Of a stretch of 64,000 nucleotides of DNA, positions 32,842-43,671 are shown in pieces; the stretch's first letter is position 1, and each line of letters opens with the position of its first letter. The translations under genes and the position numbers were made by a program. The notes under the pieces are model-generated. The model searched no databases and was not told the origin of the DNA. It saw nothing but the letters and a program-made list of their open reading frames with translations. The DNA is from Saccopteryx bilineata (lineage: Eukaryota > Chordata > Mammalia > Chiroptera > Emballonuridae). The stretch spans positions 122,411,033 through 122,475,032 of the forward strand of contig NC_089495.1 of the NCBI RefSeq assembly GCF_036850765.1. The letters are read 5' to 3'.

Positions 32842-33165
32842 CTATTCAGTGCAGTTCGATGTGGGCTCATGCACAGATTTTTTAGGGCTCCTTAGGTAGC
32901 TATCCCGTATAGCCTCTACAGACTCGTCACTGACTGATGGCCTACCAGAACGGGGTTTCTCCACCAAACTGCCGGTTTCCTTCAACTGCTTATCCCACCG
33001 AGTAATGTTATTCCTATGTGGTGGTGCTTCGTTATAAATGCGCCGATATTCACGTTGCACTTTGGTCACGGATTCGAATTTAGCAAGCCACAGAACACAC
33101 TGAACTTTCCTCTGTACCATCCACATCTCGACTGGCATGGCCGTGGGCTGCTCCGCTGTATACAC
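32842..33165 (-). pseudogene. Mariner transposase N-terminal remnant (HTH, DUF4817-like)
   Basis: An open frame of 107 codons. Residues about 20-85 contain KVQREYRRIYNEAPP, ITRWDKQLKETGSLVEKPRSG and RPSVSDESVEAIR, the paired-type helix-turn-helix known as DUF4817 in arthropod and other mariner proteins. After residue about 95 the sequence runs into the inverted repeat and stops. The catalytic domain with its aspartates is missing, so it could at most bind DNA. The frame has no internal stop, unusual for an old relic. Expression within the GRB2 intron (same strand) is not supported by any signal I see. Confidence 0.85.
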
Positions 33166-33342
33166 GGTGTTACATCATCATCTGCACATACGCACATGCT
33201 GCCACATCATCCTACAGAAACTGGGAGGGTTTTCCTTTTATTTAGTGCAGATTTCACATTTCTATCATCTTTTGCTGCTTTCCTGTGACCAGTCAAAGTG
33301 CACCATGACTTTATGAACACACTGTATATGAACTCTTTTCTT

Positions 33343-33652
33343 TTTTTTGTAACAAAGACAGTGAGTCAGAGAGAGGGATAGATAGGAATGGAGAGAGATG
33401 AGAAGCATCAATCATTAGTTTTTCCTTGTGACTCCTTAGTTATTCACTGATTGCTTTCTCATATGTGCCTTGACCGTGGAGCTACAGCAGACTGAGTAAC
33501 CCTTGCTCGAGCCAGCGACCTTGGGTCCAAGCTGATGAGCTTTTGCTCAAACCAGATAAGCCCGCGCTAAAGCTGGAGACCTTGGGGTCTCGAACCTGGT
33601 CCTCCACATCCCAGTCCAACGCTCTATCCACTACACCACCACCTGGTCAGGC
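33343..33652 (-). mobile_element. SINE-B with TSD
   Basis: TSD TGAACTCTTTTCTT / TGAACTCATTTTCTT. It lies 20 bp from the mariner end. Confidence 0.93.
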
Positions 33653-33659
33653 TGAACTC

Positions 33660-34190
33660 ATTTTCTTGCTCCACTTGAAAGTTTACTTCAGTAAGGTATC
33701 TCTGTGTTCAATTCCATCTTTGTACTCACGATTCCCCCCACCCAAAATCTGATTACTAAGATGGTAACTACCACTTCATGCAGTATTTCCTAGTATCCTG
33801 AGTCCAAAATTATTTAGTTCTAGTACACAAGGACTACATCTGATTCTTACTGTAAATCCTCTAAATCAGTGTTCAATCAGAAGATGTATTTCATTTAAGT
33901 GTCTTCTTTACAGATGTTTCCCGTGTATAAAGAGCCTCACCAGTTCAACTCTAAGTTCCTAGTAGAAACATAAATTATATCCCCTGCACACACTCAAAAC
34001 TTGCTGACCGACCAATAATAGTACATGAAAAGAAAATCTTAATATACAGCTGACCTTCAAACAACATTGGTTTGAACTGCACAGGTCCACCTATATGCAG
34101 ATTTTTTTCAATAGATACTTATACTGTTCTTTGATCCAAGTTTAGAAGTCCACAGATGCAGAGCGCCAACTGTATGCATTGATCTATGCC
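33660..34190. other. Anonymous intron sequence
   Basis: Nothing recognised. Confidence 0.55.
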
Positions 34191-34194
34191 AATT

Positions 34195-34581
34195 TTTTTT
34201 TTTTTTTCTGAAGCTGGAAACAGGGAGAGAAGTCAGACAGACTCCTGCATGCACCCGACCAGGATCCACCTGGCATGCCCACCAGGGGGCGACGCTCTGC
34301 CCACCAGGGGGCAATGCTCTGCCCCTCTGGGGCGTTGCCCTGTTGCGACCAGAGCCACTCCAGCGCCTGGGGCAGAGGCCAAGGAGCAATCCCTGTTGCC
34401 CGAACCATCTTTGCTCCAATGGAGCCTCGCTGCGGGAGGGGAAGAAAGAGACAGAGAGGAAGGAAAGGGGGAAGGGTGGAGAGGCAGATGGGCGCTTCTC
34501 CTGTGTGCCCTGGCCGGGAATCGAACCTGGGTCCCCTGCACGCCAGGCCGACGCTCTACAACTGAGCCAACCAGCCAGGGC
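34195..34581 (-). mobile_element. SINE-A
   Basis: Right end GCCCTGGCTGGTTGGCTCAG (minus). Two GGGCAGAGC modules. T-run at 34192-34208. Confidence 0.93.
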
Positions 34582-34633
34582 CAAGAAGTAGCAGTTTGGT
34601 AGTTCCAGAGTTCTAGCAAAAGTGAAGGTTTAG

Positions 34634-34823
34634 GCCTGACCTGTGGTGGCGCAGTGGATTAAGCGTTGACCTGGAAATGCTGAGGTCGCCGGTTCGAAAC
34701 TCTGGGCTTGCCTGGTCAAGGCACATATGGGAGTTGATGCTTCCAGCTCCTCCCCCCCCCCTCTGTCTCTCCTCTCTCTCTCCCTCTCCCTCTCCTCTCT
34801 AAAATGAATAAATAAATAAATAA
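34634..34823 (+). mobile_element. SINE-C with TSD
   Basis: GCCTGACCTGTGGTGGCGC head, (AAAT)n tail. TSD AAAAGTGAAGGTTTA / AAAAGTGAAGGTGTA. Confidence 0.93.
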
Positions 34824-34839
34824 AAAAGTGAAGGTGTAT

Positions 34840-35110
34840 TTATACAAGGCCATGAGCCAAAGATGTAAAACTTTAAAAAGACACAGACAACCATATGTTG
34901 GCTTTTCCAGGTCGAAAGATTCTGACCAACTTTATGTTGAGAAAAACTCAATTTATTCCTTTGCTTCTTCCAAGCTCAACTGGTTAGTCACAATATAAGA
35001 TTCCTGGAGACAAAGACTATAAGCTGGTATAAGCCTGGTCAAAGACTGATTGCCTGACTTCAGTGCCTATTTAACAATGGAACTGGTCATGACACAGATG
35101 ATGTTTAAGA
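34840..35110. other. Anonymous intron sequence
   Basis: Nothing recognised. Confidence 0.5.
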
Positions 35111-35120
35111 AGTGATTCTA

Positions 35121-35438
35121 GCCTGACCAGGCAGTGGCACAGTGGATAGAGCATCAGACTGGGGTGTGTTGGACCCAGGTTCGAAACTCCAAGGTAGCTG
35201 GCTTGAGTGTGGATCAGACATGACCCCATGGTCACTGGCTTGAGTCCAAAGGTCACTGGCTTGAACCCAAGGTCACTAGCTCTGCTATAGCCCCCCAGTC
35301 AAGGCACATATGAGAAAGCAATCAATGAACAACTAAAGTGCCATAATGAAGAATTGATGCTTCTCATATCTCCCTTCCTGTCTGTCCCTATCTGTCCCTG
35401 TCTGTCAAAAAACCCCACAAAAAACAAAAACCCAAAAA
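35121..35438 (+). mobile_element. SINE-B, shortened body
   Basis: GCCTGACCAGGCAGTGGCAC head. AGTGATTCTA / ACTGATTCCA flank. An irregular AAAAAC-rich tail. Confidence 0.9.
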
Positions 35439-35449
35439 ACTGATTCCAG

Positions 35450-36671
35450 CATACCCACCATTATTAGAAAAACAACTCAAAACAAGCGTACTTCTTGACT
35501 TTAAGGATAGCATTATTTAATCAACACATGAACCATAATATTACTAATGAAAAGACATGGACACTCAAAATTAATGAAAGCTTAAAGCTGAGGCTTAGGT
35601 CAACTCATGGACCCAATGGCTAGAGCCAGGTCCCACTAGAGATGCAAATTTATCACTTTTTAAATATCATATCAATAGAATATTAACACAGGTCACTGAT
35701 GCAACAGTGCTCAAGCTCCAAGTTTATCACCAGTATTGTACATTCCAAGAACTGGCTTCTATGGGCAAGTTTAAAAAGAAAAATTAGTGTCTTGATGACT
35801 GGAACCCACTACTCAGGACCCAGAAGAAGTGAAACATCAGAAGTGATTTTCAGAAGCCTGTCAAAGCTGTCTGCATTACTTTCCTATAAAGACTTTCCAG
35901 ACTTTAAGAGTATTTGTACCATTTGTTTGTCTGATTTCAGTATCTTGTTCGGTTTGGACCAGCTCCAGGTTGGCTACAGCTATGTTTGGCACCACAAAGC
36001 ATGCCACCAATCCTAGCTGTGTTGCTAATAAGAAGTAATAAAGCATCCCTGGAAATACAGGGACACAGGAAAAGCTCAAACAGTTGTTTTTAAGCAAAGT
36101 ATTTTGGCTAAGCTTGAAAAAAAAGAATTTCTTCCCCCAACCCACCTCACTTTTTAGCAGCTACGTAAACTCAAGAGAACATCTGATAAGACTCCTCTTC
36201 TTGCAATCCAGTCCTCTGGAGTTGGTTTCTGGCACTTTCTCTGAGACTATGAGTTGTGTAAACTACTAAATTAGATTAATTCATCAGGGTTGCTGTAAAC
36301 TATTCTTGTGTTTTTTCCCCCTTGTTTTCCTTATACCCTTAAAGAATAAAGAAAAAACTTAAGAGAAAAATCCACAGTGTTTAGCACTTCCTTCCATAGA
36401 GACATTTCTTATATGTGTATGGACCATTTGCTGAAATAAATGCCACCATGACTATAGATGGAATAAATGTCCATAAAAAAACTGGGAATGAAAAAAAAAC
36501 AAAAAAACAAAACAAAACTGGGAATGTTTTTGGACAGTAACTTAAAAATAAAACTTAATGAGTTTTCTTTAGATCACATGCACAGTAAAATGTAATTATA
36601 CTTTACAACGACTCAAAGGAAAAGTAGCTCAGAAACCTAACCAAGATGGTGGCACAGACTAAGGGAATAAA
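35450..36671. other. Anonymous intron with a tail-only insertion
   Basis: Mostly unique. AAACTGGGAATG occurs at 36478-36490 and 36514-36526, around a 23-bp A/C-only tract. Confidence 0.55.
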
Positions 36672-36682
36672 AACTGCAATGG

Positions 36683-37005
36683 GCCTGACCAGGCGTTGGC
36701 GCAGTGGACAGAGCGTCGGACTGGGATGCCGAGGACCCAGGTTTGAGACCCTAAGGTCGCCAGCTTGAGCGCGGGCTCATCTGGTTTGAGCAAAAGCTCA
36801 TCAGCTTGGACCCAAGGTCACTGGCTTGAGCAAGGGGTTACTCGGTCTGCTGAAGGCCCGCAGTCAAGGCACATATGAGAAAGCAATCAATGAATAACTA
36901 AGGTGTCGCAATACGCAACGAAAAACTAATGATTGGTGCTTCTCATCTGTCTGTTTCTATCTGTCTGTCCCTGTCTCTGTCTCTGTAAAACAAAAAACAA
37001 AAAAC
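36683..37005 (+). mobile_element. SINE-B with TSD
   Basis: GCCTGACCAGGCGTTGGCGC head. TSD ACTGCAATGG (36672-36681, 37006-37015). Confidence 0.94.
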
Positions 37006-37031
37006 ACTGCAATGGAAATTCAAGAGTCCCA

Positions 37032-37364
37032 GCCCTGGACGGTGGCTCAATAGATAGGGTTCTGGGCTGGAGTATGAACATCCTAGGTTCAATTCCCACT
37101 CAGGGCACACAGGAGAAGCAACCATCTGCACCCACCCCCTTCTTCTCTCCCTCTTCCCTTCCCACTATCAGTGGCTCGATTGGTTTGAGCATGGCCCCAG
37201 GTGCTGAGGATAGCTCCATTGGAGTACATCAGCCTCAGGAGCTAAAATAGCTTGGTTGATTCAAGCATTGGCTCAGATGGAGTTACTGGGTGGATTCCGG
37301 TTAGGGCACATGTGGGGGTCTGCCTATTACCCCTCTTCTCACCTTAAAAAAAAGGAAAAAAAAA
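37032..37364 (+). mobile_element. SINE-E with TSD
   Basis: GCCCTGGACGGTGGCTCAAT head. TSD GAAATTCAAGAGTCCC / GAAATTCAAGAGTTCC (37015-37030, 37365-37380). The second A box is diverged. Confidence 0.92.
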
Positions 37365-37380
37365 GAAATTCAAGAGTTCC

Positions 37381-38508
37381 TATTTCTGGTCTATGTCACC
37401 TAAATAAATGCAAAGACATCTGAGGCAAAACATGATAACCAAGCCTGACTTCTGACAGAGCAGTGGTAGGTAACAGAGACTATAAACTTGATTTATAATG
37501 AGTAGGATGAATCTGGTATAGATTTCAGTGTTGCTTCCTTCTGCTGTGCAAATGCTGATACAGGAACCTACTGAGATCGGGAGAAACAGAAATACATTGT
37601 GGTCAGAGGTACACAGTGGAGCTATGAGGCAGGAGAGGGGCACCTGAAGGAGAAAAAAAGATTTCTGGAGCTTAGGCTTGCTCTAAGTAATGAGGGAAGT
37701 AATGAAGCAAAAGTAATACCAAACAAAATGAACAACACAACTGAAGACCAGAAGATGTGACAGTGTTTAGAGAAGTATACAATTGAAAAGTGACCAAATT
37801 TTCTTAAAATATAGCCATGAAAGTTAACTGACCCATTATTTGACATTACCAGCAAAAATGTTCATCAATAAAACACTGTTTTTCAGGTAAGGACAGTAAA
37901 TTGCGCAAAATTTTGATGCAAGTTAACACAAAGTATCAAAATGACTTCACAATAATGGTAAGACTTTGCCAGAGAGTATTTATGTAAAACAGAATTCTGA
38001 AAAGACAATAATTATGGTTTTGCTAAATTCAAAGAAATGCTGCCTCTCTTCTCTGGATGTGACTCAGATGCTGCTGTCTGCACATTTCATTCAAGACCAC
38101 ATTACATATGCGATGACACAAGGACCCAAATTAGAAGAGTGAACGCTAGAATCAACATCTTATAGGCCACCCTGGCAGAATTACACATTCAGCACTCTTC
38201 TTCTGGTCCTTCCATTTTCACTAGCAAATACACATTAGTTGGCAACAGGTTCTCATATCTGCCTCTGCCCAGGCTGGAAGTGAAAAAGGTGTAGTGCTGT
38301 GAAGAAAAGGGTGAAGGAAATCAAAGGGTCCCAAGGAAAGAGAGTCATGCAGACAGGGGAGGCACCTGAGAAAAAGAAGTCCCGCCCCAATTCTATTTTT
38401 ACTCCACAGAAGCATTCCACAGTACATTCTCCCCATCCCAGTGTTGCCTAAGGGTCTCACCTCCAAAGACCAGAATAACCACGCATTGTTTGCGATAAGA
38501 GGGGAAGA
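37381..38508. other. Anonymous intron sequence
   Basis: 1.1 kb with no recognised repeat or exon. Confidence 0.55.
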
Positions 38509-38510
38509 TA

Positions 38511-39347
38511 TGGTCTTTTCTCATGTATAGGACGCTCCCCTGTATAAGACTAATTTTGAGGCCCAAAATTTGAATGAAAAGGTATTACATCAAGTTTTTT
38601 CTTTTACAGAGACAGAGAGAGAGTGTCAGAGAGAAGGATAGATAAGGACAGACGGACAGGAACGCAGAGAGATGAGAAGCATCAATCATTAGTTTTTTGC
38701 TGCGACACCTTAGTTGTTCATTGATTGCTTTCTCATATGTGCCTTGACCGTGGGCCTTCAGCAGACCGAGTAACCCCTTGCTTGAGCCAGCGACCTTGGA
38801 TCCAAGCTGGTGAGCTTTGCTCAAACCAGATGAGCCCGCGATCAAGCTGGAGACCTTGGGGTCTCAAACCTGGGTCCTCCGCATCCCAGTCCAACGCTCT
38901 ATCCACTGCGCCACCACCTGGTCAGGCAACATAAAGTTATTGAACTCAAGTTTTATTCATCATAAAATTCATACAACTCCTCATCACTGTCAGAACTCCC
39001 ATCCATTAGCTTGTCCTCATCTGTGTCTCATTACGAATCACTGTCTTCATATACTGCCTCATCCTCAGTTCCATATATGGCACTTTTGCAAACTGGACCA
39101 CTTTTAACTTGAATACAGCACTGTATGAAAATCTTTTCTGAGCAATTTCCGGGCAGAGCATGGCAAAATATAACCCACTGTAATATATCGGTAACAAGTG
39201 CGAAACAAAGAGTTTTACAAAGACAAGCATGAAAAAGTAGGAAATGCAAGTAAAAAAATCTACAACTACTGTATAAGTAAGACACACCCAGTTTTTAGAC
39301 CCCAAATTTTTCGGGGAAAGGTGCATCTTATACATAGGGAAATACAG
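38511..39347 (-). mobile_element. pogo-like DNA transposon derivative, copy 1
   Basis: TA flanks (38509-38510, 39348-39349). The ends are related to CCGTATTTCCCC..TATAAGAC. On the minus strand 39150-39100 encodes RFSYSAVFKLKVVQFAK, the typical start of a pogo/Tigger transposase DNA-binding domain, followed by the acidic EDEAVYEDSDS. The interior of the gene is deleted. A SINE-B sits in its left part. Confidence 0.85.
38595..38927 (-). mobile_element. SINE-B inside the pogo-like element
   Basis: Right end GCCTGACCAGGTGGTGGCGC (minus). The second pogo-like copy lacks it, which confirms the insertion: its uninterrupted ACATAAAGTTATTG spans the site. Confidence 0.94.
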
Positions 39348-39428
39348 TATGGTTCATGGACTTTCGAGGTGAAATCCAAAATACTTTGAACTTAAAAACA
39401 GTGTTATTTGGGTGGTGACATTCTACAA

Positions 39429-39628
39429 CAGAGCTGTCTAAAACCTTTCAGCAATGATGTAAATGTCCTCTTTCTGCACTGTCCAAATACAGTAGCCACT
39501 AGCCACATGTAGCTAAAGAGATTTAAAATATAGCCAATGCAAGTGAAGAACTGAATTTTTTATTTAATTTTATTTTATATAAATTTAAATAGCCATAGAT
39601 GGGCTAGTGGCCATAGTGCTGAACAGAA
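39429..39628. mobile_element. Old eutherian hAT MITE
   Basis: CTGTCCAAATACAGTAGCC and GCCACTAGCCACATGTAGCT are hallmark words of a widely shared mammalian hAT-Charlie MITE. An inverted GGGCTAGTGGCC lies near the right end. Confidence 0.7.
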
Positions 39629-39639
39629 TAGTAAATGTC

Positions 39640-39964
39640 AGGCATATGGTAGACAAATACTTTGTGACCCAACCTTAAAGGTCATTAACATGCATTACAT
39701 GAGAAATAACATCTTCCACAAAAACACCAATTTATTAGCTTTTATACAACAATTTATCACTAAGTAGGGACTACCAAAGAATCAAAAGAACAAATATCGT
39801 ATATATTATATATGTGGCATCCTGGATGAGCTCTTAGAACAGAAAAATGGACATCAGGAAAAACTAAGGAAATCTGAATAAAGTATGGACTTTAGTTAAT
39901 AATAATGTGTCAATATTGGTTCATTAATTATAACAAATATACTAAAGTAATATCAGATGTTAAT
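39640..39964. other. Anonymous intron sequence
   Basis: Nothing recognised. Confidence 0.5.
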
Positions 39965-39976
39965 AATAGAAGAAGC

Positions 39977-40410
39977 GCCCTGGCCGGTTGGCTCAGCGGT
40001 AGAGCGTCGGCCTAGCGTGCGGAGGACCCGGGTTCGATTCCCGGCCAGGGCACATAGGAGAAGCGCCCATTTGCTTCTCCACCCCTCCGCCGCGCCTTCC
40101 TCTCTGTCTCTCTCTTCCCCTCCCGCAGCCGAGGCTCCATTGGAGCAAAGATGGCCCGGGCGCTGGGGATGGCTCTGTGGCCTCTGCCCCAGGCGCTAGA
40201 GTGGCTCTGGTCGCAATATGGCGACGCCCAGGAGGGTCGCAACATGGCGACGCCCAGGATGGGCAGAGCATCGCCCCCTGGTGGGCAGAGCGTCGCCCCA
40301 TGGTGGGCGTGCCGGGTGGATCCCGGTCGGGCGCATGCGGGAGTCTGTCTGACTGTCTCTCCCTGTTTCCAGCTTCAGAAAAGAAAATGCAAAAAAAAAA
40401 AAAAAAAAAA
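39977..40410 (+). mobile_element. SINE-A, young, longest module array
   Basis: Perfect TSD AATAGAAGAAGC (39965-39976, 40411-40422). Shares the TAGCGTGCGGAGGACC and CGCCGCGC signatures with 1273 and 48189. The region from 40208 holds two GTCGCAA.ATGGCGACGCC blocks, then two GGGCAGAGC blocks. Confidence 0.96.
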
Positions 40411-40574
40411 AATAGAAGAAGCTGGGTATGATGTATATGGAAATTGCTATCTTTTAAATTTTTTTTCAAATCAAAATGTTCTAAAATAACTTTTTAAAAA
40501 AAATCTATGTTAAAACTATGTTCAGTAAAGATGCCAAACAGTTTTACTTTTACCTCAATGAGAACACATGTAGC

Positions 40575-40968
40575 TGCCCTGGCCAGTTGGCTCAGTGGTA
40601 GAGAGTTGGCCTGGCATGCAGGAATCCCGGGTTCGATTCCCGGCTGGGGCACACAGGAGAGGTGCCCGTCTGCTTCTCCATCCCTCCCCCTCTTCTTCCT
40701 CTCTGTCTCTCTCTTCCCCTCCCGCAGCCAAGGCTCCATTGGAGCAAAGTTGGCCCGGGCGCTGAGGATGGCTCTGTGGCCTCTGCCTCAGGCGCTAGAA
40801 TGGCTCTGGTCGCAACAGAGCAATGCCCCAGATGGGCAGAGCATCGCCCCCTGGTGGGCATGCCGGGTGGATCCTGGTCGGGCACATGCGGGAGTCTGTC
40901 TGACTGCCTTCCCATTTCCAACTTCAGAAAAATACAAAAGGAGGAAAAAAAGGAAAAAAAAAAAGAGA
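40575..40968 (+). mobile_element. SINE-A with TSD
   Basis: Perfect TSD GAGAACACATGTAGC (40560-40574, 40969-40983). GA-rich end to the tail. Confidence 0.96.
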
Positions 40969-41075
40969 GAGAACACATGTAGCAGTACTTCTATCCTGTT
41001 CTACCCTCCCCGTGCACAGAATACTGAATTCTGGGGCTTCCTTACTTGTACTTGATAAACAATATTAATTGAGTA

Positions 41076-41393
41076 CCCGATTCCCCTACGTATAAGACAC
41101 ATCATTTTCTCGAAAAAATGAGGTCTATAAACTGAGTGCATCTTACACAGTGGTTGTAGAAGAATGGCATTTCAAATGTCATAGATGGAACTGAGGATGA
41201 GGCAATATATGAAGACAATGATTCGTCATGAGACACAGATGAGGACAAACTAATGGATGAGTTCTGACAGTGATGAGGAGCTGTATGAATTTTATGATGA
41301 ATAAAACTTGAGTTCAATAACTTTATGTAATACCTTTTTATTCAAATTTCGGGCCCCAAATTTAAGGTATGTCTTATACATGGGGAAATATGG
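41076..41393 (+). mobile_element. pogo-like DNA transposon derivative, copy 2
   Basis: Opposite orientation to copy 1. TA flanks (41074-41075, 41394-41395), ends CCCGATTCCCC and GGGGAAATATGG. The plus strand retains the C-terminal acidic tail SDEELYEFYDE, then a stop at 41301-41303. More of the front of the gene is deleted than in copy 1. Confidence 0.87.
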
Positions 41394-41495
41394 TAAAGAC
41401 CATCAGGTCTATGAAGAGAAAATCTTGACCTTTATTTACTTGAGCAATTTTCTCTCAAAGGCTTCAGGAAAAGATCTTCCATTTTCCACTTTCTT

Positions 41496-41720
41496 TCTTT
41501 TTTTTTTTAACATTTTTTTTTACAGATTTTTTTTTTAATATTTTAGTTATTAATTTTTTAGAGAGAGAGGAGAGAGAGAGACAGAGAGAGAGAGAAGAGG
41601 GAGGAGCAGGAAGCATCAACTCCCATATGTGCCTTGACCAGGCAAGCCCAAGGTTTCGAACCAGCGACCTCAGTGTTCCAGGTCGACGCTTTATCCCACT
41701 GCGCCACCACAGGTCAGACA
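41496..41720 (-). mobile_element. SINE-C with TSD
   Basis: Perfect TSD ATTTTCCACTTTCTT (41481-41495, 41721-41735). Confidence 0.95.
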
Positions 41721-41735
41721 ATTTTCCACTTTCTT

Positions 41736-42512
41736 GAACACTGACTTTTTAAACTTTAGAAACTAACACCTAGAGAGCAGGTTTCAGGTGTATACCACTC
41801 TGGACATATACATATTTGTTAAATATAGTTCATATTTTGATGACGGACAAAGTAAAAAGGCTTAATCCTTTCTGTTTCTGAAGTCAAGTAACTAAAACTG
41901 ATGTTAAGTGCATGCTACCTTCAATTCATGAAATGTTCTCGTTAAAAGAAGCCCCACATAAGCACACTATTGAATATTTTGTACATAAAAATGTGTAACT
42001 GAAACCTACTAGGTGGGAGGGGAGGGAGATAGAGGACTGTATGAGGGGGATAAATGGACTCTGATGGACAGAGACTGAACTTGGGGTGGTGAACACACAA
42101 TACAGTGTACAGATGATGTTGTATAACTGTGCACCTGAAACCTATATAATTTTGTTAACCAGTGTCACCTCAATAAAGCCAATAAAAAGAAAAAAGGGAA
42201 AAAACCATTTCCACAAAATATTTCTTTAAAGGGGGCAGTGGTGTCAGGGACACAAAGTTTGAAATGTAAAAGAAGTGTCGTCATTATTTTGAAGCTCTTG
42301 CAAGTACCATGATATTATCAATATGGCTCACTTTTTTAACTGCCAAATGCACTGAAAGGTAACTACCCTTCCAAGTTTAAGTGCTCTAGGACAACAACAA
42401 CTCTACAGAGCTGATGATAAGCATTTATAAATAATCTCGGAAAACTCTTCAATACTCAGGTCTAAGTGTGTTTCAGTCAGAGCACCCAGTGCATACCTCT
42501 AACAAAGCTCTT
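41736..42512 (+). mobile_element. L1 3' end (core 42005-42203) in intron sequence
   Basis: AACCTATATAATTTTGTTAACC and TGTCACCTCAATAAA, before an A-rich tail, are the mammalian L1 3'UTR end. Only about 200 bp are recognised, so it is 5'-truncated. The flanking bases are anonymous. Confidence 0.65.
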
Positions 42513-42528
42513 AAAACAGTGTATTACT

Positions 42529-42868
42529 GCCTGACCAGGTGGTGGCACAGTGGATAGAGTGTCGGTCTGGGATGCAGAGGACCCAGGTTCAAGACCCCGA
42601 GGTTGCCAGCTTGAGCACGGGCTCATCTGGCTTGAGCAAAAAGCTCACCGATTGGACCCAAGGTCGCTGGCTCGAGCAAGGGGTTACTCGGTCTGCTGAA
42701 GGCCCACGGTCATGGCACATATGAGAAAGCAATCAATGAACAACTAAGGGGTCACAACAAAAAACTAATGATTGATGCTTCTCATCTCGCTCCATTCCTG
42801 TCTGTCCCTATCTATCCCTCTCTCTGTCCCTGTAAAAATAAAAAATAAAAAAAATAAAAAACCCCAAA
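42529..42868 (+). mobile_element. SINE-B with TSD
   Basis: Perfect TSD AAAACAGTGTATTACT (42513-42528, 42869-42884). Confidence 0.96.
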
Positions 42869-43006
42869 AAAACAGTGTATTACTAAATATTAGTGTACCC
42901 TGAACCCTTGCATTAAGCACAGTACCTTTCACCTAGGAGATACTCAATAACTTATTGCTATAATTCACCAAGATACTAGATAAGCAGTCTTTAAGAATTC
43001 ATCCAG

Positions 43007-43450
43007 GCCCTGGCCGGTTGGCTCAGTGGTAGAGCATCGGCCTGGCATACAGAAGTCCCAGGTTCGATTCCCAGGCAGGGCACACAGGAAAGGCGCCCAT
43101 CTGCTTCTCCACCCCTCCCCCTCTCCTTCCTCTCTCTCTTCCCCTCCCGCAGCCGAGGCTCCATTGGAGCAAAAGATGGCCCAGGCGCTGGGGATGGCTC
43201 CTCGGCCTCTGCCCCAGGCACTAGAATGGCTCTGGTCTGCCCCAGGCACTAGAATGGCTCTGGTCGTGACAGAGCGACGCCCCGGATGGGCAGAGCATCG
43301 CCCCATGGTGGGCGTGCCGGGTAGATCCCGGTCGGGCGCATGCAGGAGTCTGTCTGACTGCCTCCCCGTTTCCAACTTCAGAAAAATACCAAAAAAAAAA
43401 AAAAAAATCAATAAATTAAAAATAAAATAAAATTTAAAATTAAAAAGAGA
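43007..43450 (+). mobile_element. SINE-A with 28-bp internal tandem duplication
   Basis: TSD AAGAATTCAT (42993-43002, 43451-43460). 43209-43236 is repeated exactly at 43237-43264, an event private to this copy. Confidence 0.94.
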
Positions 43451-43462
43451 AAGAATTCATGA

Positions 43463-43660
43463 AGGCGTTTGGCAGCCCAGTAAATAGTGTCAACCTGGAA
43501 TGCTGAGGTTGCTGGTTTGAAACCCTGGGCTTGCCTGGTCAGGACATATGACAAGCAATCAATGAACAACTAAAGTAAAACAACTATAAATTGACATTTC
43601 TCATTCCTTCCCCTTACTCTCTTTGTAGAATCAATATAATAATGATAATAATTTTTTAAA
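43463..43660 (+). mobile_element. SINE-F, diverged
   Basis: CAACCTGGAATGCTGAGG, CTGGGCTTGCCTGGTCAGG, AAGCAATCAATGAACAAC, as in 7952-8148. The head is degraded. Confidence 0.8.
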
Positions 43661-43671
43661 ATTCTACTATC

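Larger units (their letters stand above)
32557..33324 (-). mobile_element. Internally deleted mariner with long inverted repeats
   Basis: TA lies on both sides (32555-32556, 33325-33326). Ends start CAGTGTGTCCGTAAAGTCAT and, on the other strand, CAGTGTGTTCATAAAGTCAT. Ignoring the SINE inside the left arm, the inverted repeats are about 112 bp (right arm 33213-33324) and differ at roughly one base in twelve. Between them lies the 5' part of a transposase gene. The catalytic DDE/D part is gone, so the element is non-autonomous. Confidence 0.93.

Noticed and set aside
36943..37131. DRDRDRQIE-type acidic/basic repeats as a low-complexity protein
   Set aside because: Translation of the CT-rich (TCTGTC)n end of SINE-B.
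40507..41055. 182-codon open frame
   Set aside because: It covers a SINE-A with its TSDs. The coding appearance comes from the GC-rich repeat.
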